The notes under the pieces are model-generated. The model did no database searches. It worked only from the letters and a program-made list of their open reading frames with translations, and was not told the DNA's origin. Both the position numbers and the translations under genes were made by a program. Shown here piece by piece: positions 1 through 5,628 of a stretch of DNA of 11,059 nucleotides. The stretch is from the NCBI GenBank assembly GCA_013152795.1, contig JAADFS010000054.1:1-11059 (forward strand). Reading direction: 5' to 3'. The stretch's first letter is position 1; every line of letters starts with the position of its first letter. This DNA is from Deferribacteres bacterium. GTDB taxonomy: Bacteria; Nitrospirota; Thermodesulfovibrionia; UBA6902.

Positions 1-196
1 TATCCCAGGGCAGAATGAGGTCTCTTAGTATTATAACTGTAGTAGTCAAGAAAAGCATTGACAATTCCTCCCAATTTTGCCCTTGCCTTAGGCCGATACT
101 TCTGCTAACATTTATAACATTAGCAGGGTTCACGTACAGGAGGGGACTTGAGCCCGGTGGGTTTGCCCCTTTAGTTCATGCTCATGCCGGGCGTAC
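1..196 (-). ncRNA. 5' end of a probable class C group II intron (partial)
   Basis: Read on the minus strand from 196 leftward, the sequence starts GTACGCCCGGCATGAGC. It continues with an AGGGG...CAAGTCCCC pairing, a CTGCTAA/TTAGCAG helix (102-126 on the plus strand) and then GGCCTAAGGCAAGGGC. From memory, this order of elements matches domain I of bacterial class C group II introns such as the Oceanobacillus intron, which begins GUGUGCCCGGCAUGGG and later has UUAACGCAAGGGUGUC. The presumed 5' splice site lies about 14 nt past a T-rich terminator-like hairpin (211-240) read in the same direction, which is the known target preference of class C introns. The intron body, its reverse transcriptase/maturase gene and its 3' end would lie left of the window. 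The match is by eye, not by covariance model. A degraded remnant is also possible. Confidence 0.5.
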
Positions 197-210
197 ATAA
201 ATAATAAAGA

Positions 211-240
211 AAACAGCATTAGGCTTATCAAATGCTGTTT
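211..240 (-). terminator. Rho-independent terminator-like hairpin
   Basis: A perfect 10-bp inverted repeat (AAACAGCATT / AATGCTGTTT) encloses a 10-nt loop. On the minus strand the stem is followed by a T-rich run (TTTTCTTTATTATTT); on the plus strand there is no good T-tract. No minus-strand gene ends here in the window, so its role as a terminator is uncertain. It may matter mainly as the insertion target of the adjacent intron-like sequence. Confidence 0.5.
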
Positions 241-273
241 GAATTATGTAACAAATAAAAAAAGGAGGGCAAG

Positions 274-606
274 ATGATTAAAAGGGTTATTTTGATAATC
301 GCGATAATTTTAATAGCAGGGTCTGTTACTGCTGAAGAAAAAAAGATTTCTCCCCCGGAAGAGCAGGCGGATATGCAGCAGGCAATGCAAATGATGGGTC
401 CTATGATGGATTCTATGATGGGTTCTATGATGGAATCTATGTTTGACACAGTATTTAAGGTGATGGCTAAACCTGAAAGTGCTGAGAGGCTTGCTACCTT
501 TACCAAGAACTATTACGATGCTTTGATTTCGAAAGGCTTTTCTAAAGAGGAGGCTCTTAAGATAGTTGTAAATATGGGAATTCCCTCTATGTCCGGGATG
601 AAGTAG
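274..606 (+). CDS. Small secreted Met-rich protein of unknown function
   Basis: This 110-residue protein is not a family I can name. Residues 1-20 form a clear signal peptide (MIKR, then a hydrophobic stretch ending SVTA before EEKK), so it should be exported to the periplasm or beyond. Residues 34-56 hold 11 methionines, organised as four MMxx tetrads (40-55) encoded by a 12-bp tandem repeat at 391-438. The C-terminal half (about 68-104) looks helical and has a conserved-looking core, YYDALISKGFSKEEALKIV. Met-rich exported segments often bind soft metals such as Cu(I), but that role is an inference here. The start is supported by AAGGAGGG at 262-269, five nt from ATG. An 80-bp palindrome follows at 622. 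The gene appears to stand alone. Confidence 0.85.
   Translation: MIKRVILIIAIILIAGSVTAEEKKISPPEEQADMQQAMQMMGPMMDSMMGSMMESMFDTVFKVMAKPESAERLATFTKNYYDALISKGFSKEEALKIVVNMGIPSMSGMK
391..438 (+). repeat. 12-bp tandem repeat coding MMxx units
   Basis: Four consecutive 12-bp units of the form ATGATGGRTYCT (the last unit diverges slightly) lie inside the small secreted protein and encode MMGP, MMDS, MMGS and MMES. An in-frame repeat of this size can change copy number by slippage without breaking the reading frame. Confidence 0.85.
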
Positions 607-621
607 GAAATATTGATTGGA

Positions 622-701
622 TAACTCCCCCGGCCCCTCTTAACCTAAGAGGGGAGATATTTACTCCTCCCCTTAGGTTAAGGGGAGGTTGGGAGGGGTT
701 A
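622..701. repeat. 80-bp palindromic intergenic repeat (TAACTCCCC...GGGGTTA)
   Basis: The segment starts TAACTCCCCC and ends GGGAGGGGTTA. Its two halves are an imperfect inverted repeat whose best-paired part is CTTAACCTAAG against CTTAGGTTAAG, flanked by C-rich and G-rich strands, with a short loop at about 657-663. It lies 16 nt after the stop of the Met-rich protein gene, so its RNA hairpin could end or stabilise that transcript, although no T-run follows. Similar C-rich/G-rich palindromes are scattered in many environmental proteobacterial genomes. Confidence 0.7.
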
Positions 702-708
702 CTTTAGA

Positions 709-781
709 ATATGCCGTGCGAAGTATTTCCTGAAGGAATCACAGATAAAGCTTTTCCGGCGGTATTTATGCCGCTGTAAGG
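709..781 (+). repeat. Dispersed repeat copy R1 (partial)
   Basis: Bases 709-758 match 7849-7898 (copy R3) at 47 of 50 positions. The end, 765-781 (TTTATGCCGCTGTAAGG), is a one-base variant of the shared 17-nt right end seen in R2, R3 and R5. The hairpin right arm found in R2 and R3 is missing. It ends 63 nt before the GTG of the PEP-CTERM gene. Apart from R1 and the palindrome before it, I see nothing in the 607-844 gap except the ribosome binding site at 832-838. Confidence 0.75.
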
Positions 782-844
782 GTAACCGTAAGATAAGAGG
801 GTCTTCATAAATAGTGCCGTTGTGTTTTAAGAAGGGAGACTAAA

Positions 845-1495
845 GTGAAAGTGAACAAAATGATAATGAAGGCTGTATTGCTTGTGACGCTTATCGTTTT
901 GTTATGCACTGCACAGACATCTGAAGCTGAAATTATAGGCACATGGGAAACATCCCGACTGGTATCTGCTATAGGCACAGAAGTAACCAGCCAACAGTTT
1001 ATGATGTGTTTTGCATGCTTTGACGGGCCATTGGCTGTACTGTTTGAAGATTTTTATCTGGATGAAAGCTATATAGGACAGACACTGACTGCGACTCAAT
1101 CTACAGAAACTGATTTTAACGCCGCTGTAGATGTGCTGACCAATGGCAAGAACGATGAAATAGGATATAGCTTTGGCGGCGCCTATGGAACTAGTGAGGC
1201 ATATTTTTTCTTTGGGGATTCCTCCGGCGCGAACGGCATTGATTTCTATGGATATACAATTGATGCAATATCGATAAGGATAAATGAAATAGAATTGAAT
1301 TATGATGGTTACATGACAACGGAAATATTTCAGGGCACATTAATAATTGAGGGTCAATCCCCCCCGCCGGTCGTTCCGGAACCGAAGAGTTCTGTTCTAT
1401 TCGTTGTTGGTCAAATGCTTTTAGCAGGCGGACATTATATAAAAAGAAGAAGAAAGAAACATAATAACACAGAGACGTCGTCGGTTATGGTATGA
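845..1495 (+). CDS. PEP-CTERM sorting domain protein
   Basis: This 216-residue exported protein has a signal peptide (about 1-28, ending SEA) and a C-terminal sorting signal: VPEP at 177-180, a hydrophobic segment at about 184-199 (VLFVVGQMLLAGGHYI), then the basic cluster KRRRKK. In this family the C-terminal tripartite signal is processed by an exosortase, usually in bacteria that make extracellular polysaccharide. No exosortase gene is in the window. The middle region is acidic, Gly/Tyr/Phe-rich and probably a beta-sandwich, with one CxxC pair (C55, C58). I do not recognise its specific function. The start is GTG, chosen because AAGGGAG (832-838) lies six nt upstream and the signal peptide begins there. 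The tail after the basic cluster (about 11 residues) is longer than usual. Confidence 0.85.
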   Translation: MKVNKMIMKAVLLVTLIVLLCTAQTSEAEIIGTWETSRLVSAIGTEVTSQQFMMCFACFDGPLAVLFEDFYLDESYIGQTLTATQSTETDFNAAVDVLTNGKNDEIGYSFGGAYGTSEAYFFFGDSSGANGIDFYGYTIDAISIRINEIELNYDGYMTTEIFQGTLIIEGQSPPPVVPEPKSSVLFVVGQMLLAGGHYIKRRRKKHNNTETSSVMV

Positions 1496-1532
1496 TATGC
1501 CCCCGAAAGTGAGACTGGAGGAAGCTGTGTAG

Positions 1533-1538
1533 TATAAT
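1533..1538 (+). promoter_or_regulatory. Possible -10 element upstream of the DJ-1/PfpI gene
   Basis: A consensus TATAAT lies in an AT-rich stretch (AGTATAATATAAAAT) 73 nt upstream of the TTG start at 1612. No convincing -35 hexamer is found 16-18 nt upstream, so this is a weak prediction. Confidence 0.3.
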
Positions 1539-1611
1539 ATAAAATCCCTAACCGGAAGGCCGGCTGTCAAGCTTTTGTACTTCAGGACAAAGATTCATAC
1601 AGGGGAAATAG

Positions 1612-2202
1612 TTGGACAACAAAGCCTTACTTTTTGCTCCACGGGGATTCGAGGATATAGAGCTTGCAGCCTTTACGGATATCCTCGGCTGGACAAGGGT
1701 GCTTAAAGAAGTGACGCCCGTGGATCTTGTCATAACCGCCTTCAAAAGAAATGTCCGCTCCAAGCATAACCTGACAATAAAAGCCCACCTGCTGTTGAAT
1801 GAAATCAATCCCGCGGATTACCGCGCGCTTATTATCCCGGGGGGATTCAGTGATGCCGGATACATGGAGGTCTATGACGCAAGGGTTCTTGCGCTTATCA
1901 GGGAGATATATAAAAACGGCGGTATCATTGCAACCATGTGCGTGGGCTCGCTTCCGGTTGCCAAGACAGGTATTTTAGAGGGCAGGAAAGCCACCACATA
2001 CTCTGCAAGCAAACGCCGTGATAATCTTGAAATCCTCCGTGAGTACGGCGCGATTCCCGTAAAAAGGAGAATAGTCGTCGACGGCAGGATAATCACCAAC
2101 AGGGGGCCTGACACCGCCGTGGAGGTTGCCTTTAAACTTCTTGAAATGCTGAACGGGAAAAGGGATATGAAGAGAGTCAGGACGGCAATGATGTTTGATT
2201 GA
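1612..2202 (+). CDS. DJ-1/PfpI family protein
   Basis: This 196-residue protein has the full DJ-1/PfpI fold signature: an N-terminal strand ALLFAPRGFEDIE with the conserved glutamate (E17), the LIIPGG loop (74-78), the nucleophile elbow IIATMCVGS with C110, and the C-terminal ITNRGPDTAVEVAFKLLE. Members include the human DJ-1/YajL branch (chaperone or deglycase-like activities) and the PfpI protease/glyoxalase branch. The residue after the elbow is CVGS rather than the CxGH common in PfpI proteases, so protease activity is not assured and DJ-1/YajL-like stress protection is more likely (inference). It is probably cytoplasmic, with no signal peptide. The start is TTG at 1612, supported by AGGGG at 1601-1605 and a six-nt spacer. 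A non-coding repeat region follows. Confidence 0.88.
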   Translation: MDNKALLFAPRGFEDIELAAFTDILGWTRVLKEVTPVDLVITAFKRNVRSKHNLTIKAHLLLNEINPADYRALIIPGGFSDAGYMEVYDARVLALIREIYKNGGIIATMCVGSLPVAKTGILEGRKATTYSASKRRDNLEILREYGAIPVKRRIVVDGRIITNRGPDTAVEVAFKLLEMLNGKRDMKRVRTAMMFD

Positions 2203-2230
2203 GGTGACAGGGGAACAAAGTTCAGTTCAA

Positions 2231-2279
2231 AGTTCAGAGTTAAGGGTGCAGGGTGCAGTTGTCAGGGTGCAGAATGAAA
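2231..2279 (+). repeat. Heptanucleotide repeat array (NGTNCAG-like)
   Basis: Reading in steps of seven from 2231 gives AGTTCAG, AGTTAAG, GGTGCAG, GGTGCAG, TTGTCAG, GGTGCAG, then a degenerate AATGAAA. An earlier AGTTCAG lies at 2219-2225, out of phase. This is a short degenerate 7-bp tandem array in the 278-bp gap between the DJ-1 gene and the next ORF. Bases 2249-2292 are repeated almost exactly at 9956-9999. Confidence 0.65.
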
Positions 2280-2292
2280 CAAGTCCCCCCTC
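2249..2292 (+). repeat. 44-nt direct repeat, copy a
   Basis: The segment matches 9956-9999 at 42 of 44 bases (differences at the 20th and 27th positions). In both places it ends in TCCCCCCTC and is followed downstream by a copy of the dispersed-repeat right end (2308-2324 and 10102-10118). This suggests both belong to one composite element with an internal indel. Confidence 0.8.
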
Positions 2293-2307
2293 GCCGCAGG
2301 CGATATT

Positions 2308-2324
2308 TTTATGCTACTGTAAGA
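2308..2324 (+). repeat. Dispersed repeat right end (solo copy R2b)
   Basis: TTTATGCTACTGTAAGA is a two-mismatch version of the 17-nt right end shared by the repeat family. It is preceded by GCCGCAGGCGATA, as in R2 and R5. It lies 35 nt before the complete element R2. Confidence 0.65.
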
Positions 2325-2359
2325 TATATTCTGAGAACAGTCTCATGATGCAAGGATAA

Positions 2360-2465
2360 CCTTAATGTTGCATAAATGCGGCAAGGGAGGCTGCCGTAAA
2401 ACCTTGATAAAGCTTTTCCGGCAGCCTCCCTTGCCCGCAGGCGATGTTTTTATGCCACTGTAAGG
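2360..2465 (+). repeat. Dispersed palindromic element R2 (complete short form, MITE/REP-like)
   Basis: This 106-bp element is bounded by imperfect 17-bp terminal inverted repeats: CCTTAATGTTGCATAAA (2360-2376) and TTTATGCCACTGTAAGG (2449-2465), complementary at 14 of 17 positions. Inside is a long hairpin, 2380-2435. A perfect 17-bp stem (2380-2396 with 2419-2435) continues inward through one mismatch, four A-T pairs, one mismatch and three more pairs to a GATA loop. The right end lies 15 nt before the ATG at 2481, directly against that gene's ribosome binding site. It has no coding capacity. A non-autonomous mobile element or a structured 5' leader RNA are both possible. Confidence 0.8.
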
Positions 2466-2480
2466 ATAAGGAGGGGTGTT

Positions 2481-2660
2481 ATGAATGCCGAGGTACAGAT
2501 TATTGAAGGCGGGAAGCTTGTAAGGACGGAAAAAATGAAGTTGAAACCCGTAAAGGAATTCAGCGACGATACCATCATCTATGAAAATGAAGAGGGCAGG
2601 GCGGTTGTGTTTTTCAGGAAAAAGAACGAGTATATTTTAATTTCCATTGATATGGCCTAA
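2481..2660 (+). CDS. Small protein of unknown function (59 residues)
   Basis: This short ORF encodes 59 residues starting MNAEVQIIEGGKLVRTEKM and ending YILISIDMA. I do not recognise the family. There is no signal peptide or membrane segment. The pattern of charged residues and short beta-prone stretches (TIIYENEEG, AVVFFRKKNEYILISI) suggests a small beta-rich cytoplasmic domain. The case for a real gene is the strong Shine-Dalgarno AAGGAGGGG (2468-2476), a six-nt spacer from the AGGAGG core to ATG, and a 14-nt overlap with the start of the following TIM-barrel gene, consistent with translational coupling. Its leader is formed by repeat element R2. Confidence 0.65.
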   Translation: MNAEVQIIEGGKLVRTEKMKLKPVKEFSDDTIIYENEEGRAVVFFRKKNEYILISIDMA

Positions 2661-3375
2661 AATAGGAGTTATGATTATAGGCTCAAGGGTGCTCTATCCC
2701 GAGGAAGTGGAAATATGGGATGCCGAGATCATCCAGATTTCCGTTTACCGGGGGATGAAGGACAATATGGACATCATGATGAACTGTGTCCGTGCCTGCC
2801 GGAAGGCCGGCATCCGGTATGTAATCCACCCTGTAAGCTATTCACTTCTGGATGACGGCACCTTCGGTGATCTCCTTAAGATGGCCGCTTACGCGGACCT
2901 TTCGCTGATACTTCATGATGAAAGGGCTCCCGGCGGCGGGAGGCTTGAAGGCGCGCATGATATCTGCTTCAGGAAAGCGCTCGAGGAGCTTAAATCAATT
3001 ACGGCGGTCTCTTTTGAGAATGCCGCAGACACAGGGGACGTCAGGTGGTTCTGGAACAGGTATGCAGACTCGGTCACTATTGATATAGGACACATAGAGG
3101 CCGCAGGATTCAATTCCGTGGAGTTTGTCAGGGCATTTGCGGAGGATGAGAGTATCGAAAATGTCCGGTTTGTGCACATGCACAGAAACAACGGCCTGCA
3201 CGGCGGCATCACAGACCACTGGCCGCTGATACACGGCTGCAGGGAGCTAAAGGCTTTGAAGGAGCTTATAAAAATAAAGCCGGATGTCATGGTTATTCTC
3301 GAGATCAACGAGATAGAAGAGATAGAGGAAAGCCTGAAACTCCTCAGACAACTGAGGAACGGACAGCCTGCCTGA
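2647..3375 (+). CDS. Sugar phosphate isomerase/epimerase-like TIM barrel protein
   Basis: This 242-residue protein belongs to the xylose isomerase-like/AP endonuclease 2 TIM-barrel superfamily. The likely divalent-metal ligands are visible in the expected order: E124 (VSFENA), D146 and H149 (TIDIGH), H177/H179 (RFVHMH), H191 (TDHWPL) and E219 (VILEIN). H61 (IHP) and H90 (LHDE) end strands on the catalytic face. Relatives isomerise or epimerise sugars, or cleave abasic DNA. The short length and the GxxDHWPLIHG-type loop favour the sugar isomerase group, but the substrate cannot be named. I chose TTG at 2647 because KIGVM forms the first barrel strand. The alternative ATG at 2671 has AGGAG only two nt upstream and would cut that strand. 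The gene overlaps the small ORF before it and is convergent with the permease gene, only 12 bp away. Confidence 0.83.
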   Translation: MIWPKIGVMIIGSRVLYPEEVEIWDAEIIQISVYRGMKDNMDIMMNCVRACRKAGIRYVIHPVSYSLLDDGTFGDLLKMAAYADLSLILHDERAPGGGRLEGAHDICFRKALEELKSITAVSFENAADTGDVRWFWNRYADSVTIDIGHIEAAGFNSVEFVRAFAEDESIENVRFVHMHRNNGLHGGITDHWPLIHGCRELKALKELIKIKPDVMVILEINEIEEIEESLKLLRQLRNGQPA

Positions 3376-3387
3376 ACCCGCAGCTTG

Positions 3388-4230
3388 TTACACATCGCAT
3401 TTGCAGTGCCGTCTCTTGGGTGAGGCCCACAGGCATAATAGAAAAATCAGGGTCAGCACAGAGACGATTGTGGCGCCTGAGGGCACATCCCACACATAAG
3501 ACAGAAAGAGGCCTGCCGTGGAGCCTGCCGCGCCGATTGCTGCGGATATGAATATCATGGGCGTAAGCCTGTGAACGAGCTGGTAGGCCGAGGCCGCCGG
3601 AGTGACGATCAGTGCGAAAACAAGGATTACCCCCACGGCCTTCAGTGAAACCACCACGGTCAGGGAGATGAGTACCAGAAGCAGATAGTACAGAAACACA
3701 GCCGGCAGGCCGCTCGCCTCGGCCATTTCCTGGTCAAAGGTTATAAACTGCAATTCCTTATAGAGCAGGCTGATCACCGCAAGTATAAACACGAATATCC
3801 CCCCTATCAGCCACAGGTCTGTAGGGGTGACCGACAGTATGTTGCCGAAAAGGTATCCGTAGACGCGGGGCTGGTACTGTTTCATAAGCCCGATGAAGAA
3901 TATGGCCAGTGCCATTGTAAAGGCAAAGAAGATTCCTATGGAGATATCGGGCTTGAGTTCGCCCCTGCGCGTCGCCGCACCGACGAAGAAGACCATCAGC
4001 AGGCTGAAGGCAAATGCGGGTATCATGGGATTGATGCCGAGCAGAAAACCGAGCACCACCCCGGCAAAGGACGCATGGGCTATCCCCGCGCCTATGAATG
4101 AGAATCCCTTTACCACCACGAACACACCTATTACAGAGCAGAGGATGCCGAGCAGCACAGAGGCTGCAAATGCCCTCTGCATGAAGGCAAAGGTGAATAA
4201 ATCCGATATTATCGAAAATCCGTTACTCAT
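3388..4230 (-). CDS. Metal ABC transporter permease (ABC-3/ZnuB-MntB family)
   Basis: This integral membrane protein of 280 residues has about eight or nine hydrophobic segments and motifs of the ABC-3 family: GVFVVVKGFSFIGAGIAHASFAGV near the N-terminus, and AVGVILVFALIVTPAASAYQL in the second half. Such permeases pair with a cytoplasmic ATPase and a periplasmic cluster-9 binding protein to import Zn2+, Mn2+ or Fe2+. Neither partner is next to it in this window, which is unusual. The C-terminus (PKRRHCKCDV) carries His/Cys residues that might touch metal (inference). The start is ATG at 4230; a TTG immediately upstream (4233) is possible. No good Shine-Dalgarno is visible. The gene begins inside the last codons of the cytochrome gene, so translation is probably coupled. 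It is last in the four-gene operon. Confidence 0.88.
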   Translation of the reverse strand: MSNGFSIISDLFTFAFMQRAFAASVLLGILCSVIGVFVVVKGFSFIGAGIAHASFAGVVLGFLLGINPMIPAFAFSLLMVFFVGAATRRGELKPDISIGIFFAFTMALAIFFIGLMKQYQPRVYGYLFGNILSVTPTDLWLIGGIFVFILAVISLLYKELQFITFDQEMAEASGLPAVFLYYLLLVLISLTVVVSLKAVGVILVFALIVTPAASAYQLVHRLTPMIFISAAIGAAGSTAGLFLSYVWDVPSGATIVSVLTLIFLLCLWASPKRRHCKCDV

Positions 4231-5617
4231 CAATTGCTATGTCTTTTGTTACAGAGGCGATCTCCACGGGCTCTGCCGCGGGCAGGCCCAGCCTGGCGGC
4301 AAACGGAGCCGGGTAAGAGAGGTAATACAGCCTGGCGCTCAGGGAGAGTATTCCTTTTGCATCTCCCGGAATCCTGAAGCGGTATGTTTCCTTCCTGACT
4401 TCAGCGGCGTTCAGCCGGTTGTCAAATGCAATACTGACGGCATCATATGAAGACAGGGTCTGCCTTCCGTTTTTATCGATACACACGGCCCGGTAGATGC
4501 GCCTTCCGGGGGGGAATCCGTCTCCCAGTATGGAGCCGTCGAATCTTCCCTTGCCGGATACGTCATACATGGATGTTGTCTTGGTGACCGCCGGCAGGGG
4601 TATGCGCCTGTCACCGTAGCCGGCATAGATATCAAGGTACAGGAGCCTCAGCTCCGCGCTGCCCGAAGGCATCCTGTGGCCTGTTTTTGAATTGTCCACA
4701 TAGACAGTCACTGTTATCTCGCTGCCCGGCCGTGCAGCCTGTACTTCTGTTCCCATGTCAAGTGTCAATGCGCCCTCAACCTGTGTCCTTGAGTGCGCCC
4801 CCGGGAACCGGTGCGTGTACAGCCGCTTGCGATAGGGGGCATAGCCCAGCCTCATGCGCGCTGCCTTGCCTGATTCATAGACAGGCTTTCCCGCGGTCAG
4901 GAAGCCCCGGACATTCATGTGGCAGTCCTGGCACTGGATGCCCTTTGCAGCATAAATGCTGTTGCGCCATTCGGTGAACGTGGACATGATTTCAAGGCCG
5001 TTGCGGTTGACACGCTCGTGGCATATGGCGCAGAATTCGCTCTTTGTCTGGAGTTCGGAATACGCGTGATGCCAGTTGGTCTCGCTTTTAAACGGCCCCA
5101 GTTTCTGCGTGCCCGGGACGGATATGTAATTGGCGTTGCCGGGGCGTGGGCCTTTGTATCCCCTGATAGTGTGGCAGAAATCGCAGGTTACACCGGACAT
5201 CGCGGAGTCGACCTGCCGCCTGGAGAATATGTACCCCTTTGTCTTCATGTATGCAACCGGCGCGTGGCATGCTATACAACCCCGTGCCTCTTCCGAAAGG
5301 CCCTCGGTTTTCATGGAACGGGGCAGCACTTCATTGAAATACTGGGCCTGGAACACCGGGTTTTCAAATGACTTTGCATGCATGGATTCCGAATGCTGCC
5401 TGAATATCCTGTCATGGCAGTCAAGACACACGGATGACGGCCAGTAATCCTCGGGCCGGGCGGTTTTTTCAGGTGCAGCGGATTCGGCAGGTGCGGTGAA
5501 GACGGGTTCCTGAACCCGTACCGGGGGGCTGGCAATGCAACCTGAAAAAAACAGGCCGGTGAACAGCAGTATCAGCGAGTGAAGTATATTTTTCCTGCAA
5601 ATGAATGAAAAACTCAT
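4223..5617 (-). CDS. Five-heme cytochrome c lipoprotein (cytochrome c554-like)
   Basis: This 464-residue protein has a lipoprotein signal peptide with lipobox-like FFSGC (C27). Five CxxCH heme sites follow at 64-68, 114-118, 145-149, 196-200 and 229-233. Heme motifs and spacing resemble the cytochrome c554/c' domain of multiheme electron-transfer proteins. Residues about 285-455 form a heme-free, probably beta-sandwich domain with NSKTGHRMPSG, seen in several multiheme cytochromes. It should be anchored in the envelope and carry electrons; partner and substrate are unknown. The reading frame is open upstream to 5722, but the start at 5617 is clear: AGGAGG (5625-5630) lies seven nt upstream and the signal peptide begins there. 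It lies 11 nt behind the ktrA-like gene and overlaps the permease gene by 8 bp. Confidence 0.9.
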   Translation of the reverse strand: MSFSFICRKNILHSLILLFTGLFFSGCIASPPVRVQEPVFTAPAESAAPEKTARPEDYWPSSVCLDCHDRIFRQHSESMHAKSFENPVFQAQYFNEVLPRSMKTEGLSEEARGCIACHAPVAYMKTKGYIFSRRQVDSAMSGVTCDFCHTIRGYKGPRPGNANYISVPGTQKLGPFKSETNWHHAYSELQTKSEFCAICHERVNRNGLEIMSTFTEWRNSIYAAKGIQCQDCHMNVRGFLTAGKPVYESGKAARMRLGYAPYRKRLYTHRFPGAHSRTQVEGALTLDMGTEVQAARPGSEITVTVYVDNSKTGHRMPSGSAELRLLYLDIYAGYGDRRIPLPAVTKTTSMYDVSGKGRFDGSILGDGFPPGRRIYRAVCIDKNGRQTLSSYDAVSIAFDNRLNAAEVRKETYRFRIPGDAKGILSLSARLYYLSYPAPFAARLGLPAAEPVEIASVTKDIAIDE

Positions 5618-5628
5618 GGGTTCACCTC

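Noticed and set aside
15..200. Plus-strand 61-codon ORF
   Set aside because: It has no ribosome binding site and lies antisense to the group II intron-like sequence. Its composition follows the RNA structure rather than a protein.
2449..2465. GCCACTGTAAG in the repeats resembles the GCCACTG segment of cobalamin riboswitches
   Set aside because: The B12 box and the rest of the conserved core are absent in every copy, and the sequence is explained as the end of a dispersed repeat.
2913..3395. Minus-strand 160-codon ORF
   Set aside because: It is Ser-rich and antisense to the TIM barrel gene whose metal-ligand motifs are complete; a shadow frame.
4919..5371. Plus-strand 150-codon ORF
   Set aside because: It is antisense to the heme-binding part of the cytochrome gene, has no recognisable domain, and is a shadow frame.
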